Below, in pieces: positions 63,040 to 64,000 of a stretch of 64,000 bases of DNA; positions within the stretch are counted from its first letter, which is position 1, and each line of letters starts with the position of its first letter. Origin of the DNA: Stercorarius parasiticus. Its lineage: Eukaryota; Chordata; Aves; Charadriiformes; Stercorariidae. Under the pieces are notes generated by a model. The model was not told the DNA's origin. It worked only from the letters and a program-made list of their open reading frames with translations, and did no database searches. The stretch is taken from NCBI GenBank assembly GCA_013396915.1, contig VWZL01004368.1, positions 1,431,066-1,495,065 of the forward strand, written 5' to 3'. The translations under genes and the position numbers were made by a program.

Positions 63040-63560
63040 TTTTCATCTGTCAGCATTTTGCAGCTTCCCAGCTAGCTGCTAGGGCACGCCAAGGAGCAGC
63101 ACAGTGCTTAACTCCTGCCTCTCGCTTTGAGAGTCACACATTGTTTCTGGTACCCACCTATGAAAGAGAGATGGTTAAAGCTCCTTTAGGGTGGAGAAGC
63201 CCTTCAGAGGGCATGTTGGCAGGCAGGCCTGGAGGCATGGCCAAGGGGACATGGAGTCTCTGGCCCCACTTCTTCACAGGAGCCATGGTGGGGATCCTTC
63301 AAGGCACCCTGCCGTCCTCTCTCTGAGCCTGTCATACAGGTGGTGGTTGCACCTTCATCTGTGACCAAGGGAGAGGGGAGCTCTTCCTGGCACCACTAGA
63401 GACTGGTGGCTGTGGAGAGGGTTGCCCTGCCATCGTCCCTTCCTGCTGTTCCCTCCTGGGTCCCCCTCCTGTCCCTGCTTGTCTGGATGTGCTCAGTGGA
63501 AGGGACATTCGCCCTCAGGGCTGCCCAAGTGGCAGCAGAGCTAATTGCAGACTGATGGGG
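63040..63560. other. GC-richer patch, unassigned
   Basis: This stretch contrasts with the AT-rich DNA on both sides and is rich in CTG, CAGG and CCCTCC words with few CpG sites. Short open frames occur on both strands without known domains. It could be an old long terminal repeat, a non-coding exon or a GC-rich single-copy patch. I see no paired terminal repeats that would decide this. Confidence 0.35.
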
Positions 63561-64000
63561 TATTTGCTTGAGAACTTGAGGATCAAAGAGGAACAGCAAT
63601 AGCCTGCTAATTTAGGGAAAAAAATTACATAATTTTTAATGTCTTCATATTGCCATCGTAGAAATTGAGGGCTTCTTACAAAGTAACAAAGAAAGTGCTT
63701 TTGAATTACCCTTATATTGTGGATGTTAACAAATATATATGGTATTATGGAATGTGAGATGTATTATGCTTATGTTTTGTCTTATTCTCATGTAAACTGG
63801 AAGCCAGATTGTAAAGTGAAGTGAAATCATTGATATTTCACTCATTTTTTTAGTGTGGACACCTTCTGTGACAGTTTATTACAGACTATGCAGTAATCAG
63901 TGCTTAGAGGTCTTCCCACTGGATGTGGAAAAATTTTTAATTTGGCTTTTCAGTAGAAAAAGATGAGTGATTATTTTTCACCGCAGGCAGACAACATATT

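Larger units (their letters stand above)
54139..64000. other. Unassigned DNA to the window end
   Basis: No gene or transposon recognised. The longest frames (58985-59404 plus, 139 codons; 60515-61000 minus, 161 codons) are rich in Phe, Leu, Ser and Ile, as AT-rich chance frames are. They have no signal, domain or repeat structure that I can identify. A GC-richer patch lies at about 63040-63560. Hairpins at 58216 and 60192 and a pyrimidine run at 55095 are listed separately. Confidence 0.5.

Noticed and set aside
1..64000. CRISPR array, bacterial operon, phage or endogenous viral genes
   Set aside because: There are no regularly spaced repeats, no dense same-strand gene runs and no recognisable viral gag, pol or env reading frames. 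All evidence points to vertebrate nuclear DNA.

Overview
This window reads as nuclear DNA from a bird. The clearest evidence is six pieces of CR1 (chicken repeat 1), the dominant avian LINE. Several keep the CR1 3' signature: a 'GATGATCT...CCTTCCAAC' block followed by the short tandem unit TTCTATGA. The rest is mostly AT-rich sequence with stop codons in all frames, short microsatellites and homopolymer runs, as expected of an avian intergenic desert or a very large intron. A crocodilian or turtle is a less likely alternative, because CR1 is also abundant there. Two isolated N bases (4462 and 30932) mark a draft assembly.

Layout. 1-5229: unassigned AT-rich DNA with a doubtful exon-like patch on the minus strand (589-652) and an odd local duplication around the N at 4462. 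5230-5959: plus-strand CR1 whose reverse transcriptase region has been deleted. 5960-10083: unassigned DNA with a minus-strand CR1 (8614-8938) and a CR1 scrap (10025-10083). 10084-25654: no recognisable gene; it holds a decayed coiled-coil-like reading frame behind a good splice acceptor (11582-11781), a small hairpin cluster (12922-12968) and a G-run-rich block (20460-21330). 25655-25908: the best-preserved CR1 3' end. 26818-26879: a CR1 tail only. 26880-42454: unassigned, with a GCCTT pentamer microsatellite, an 11-bp tandem repeat and a purine-rich tract. 42455-43083: a CR1 carrying the end of ORF2 but lacking the 3' tail, 26 bases behind a strong splice-acceptor-like site. 43084-64000: unassigned, with small hairpins and GC-richer patches.

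How the parts work together: there is no operon, pathway or defence system here. The only identifiable protein-coding material is dead CR1 ORF2. The longest open frames are about 100-160 codons; apart from those lying in CR1 DNA they match no family I recognise, and many overlap open frames on the other strand, which is typical of chance ORFs. I found no rRNA, tRNA, CRISPR array or complete host gene. The findings below are structural oddities and candidate exons to test, not a new system.
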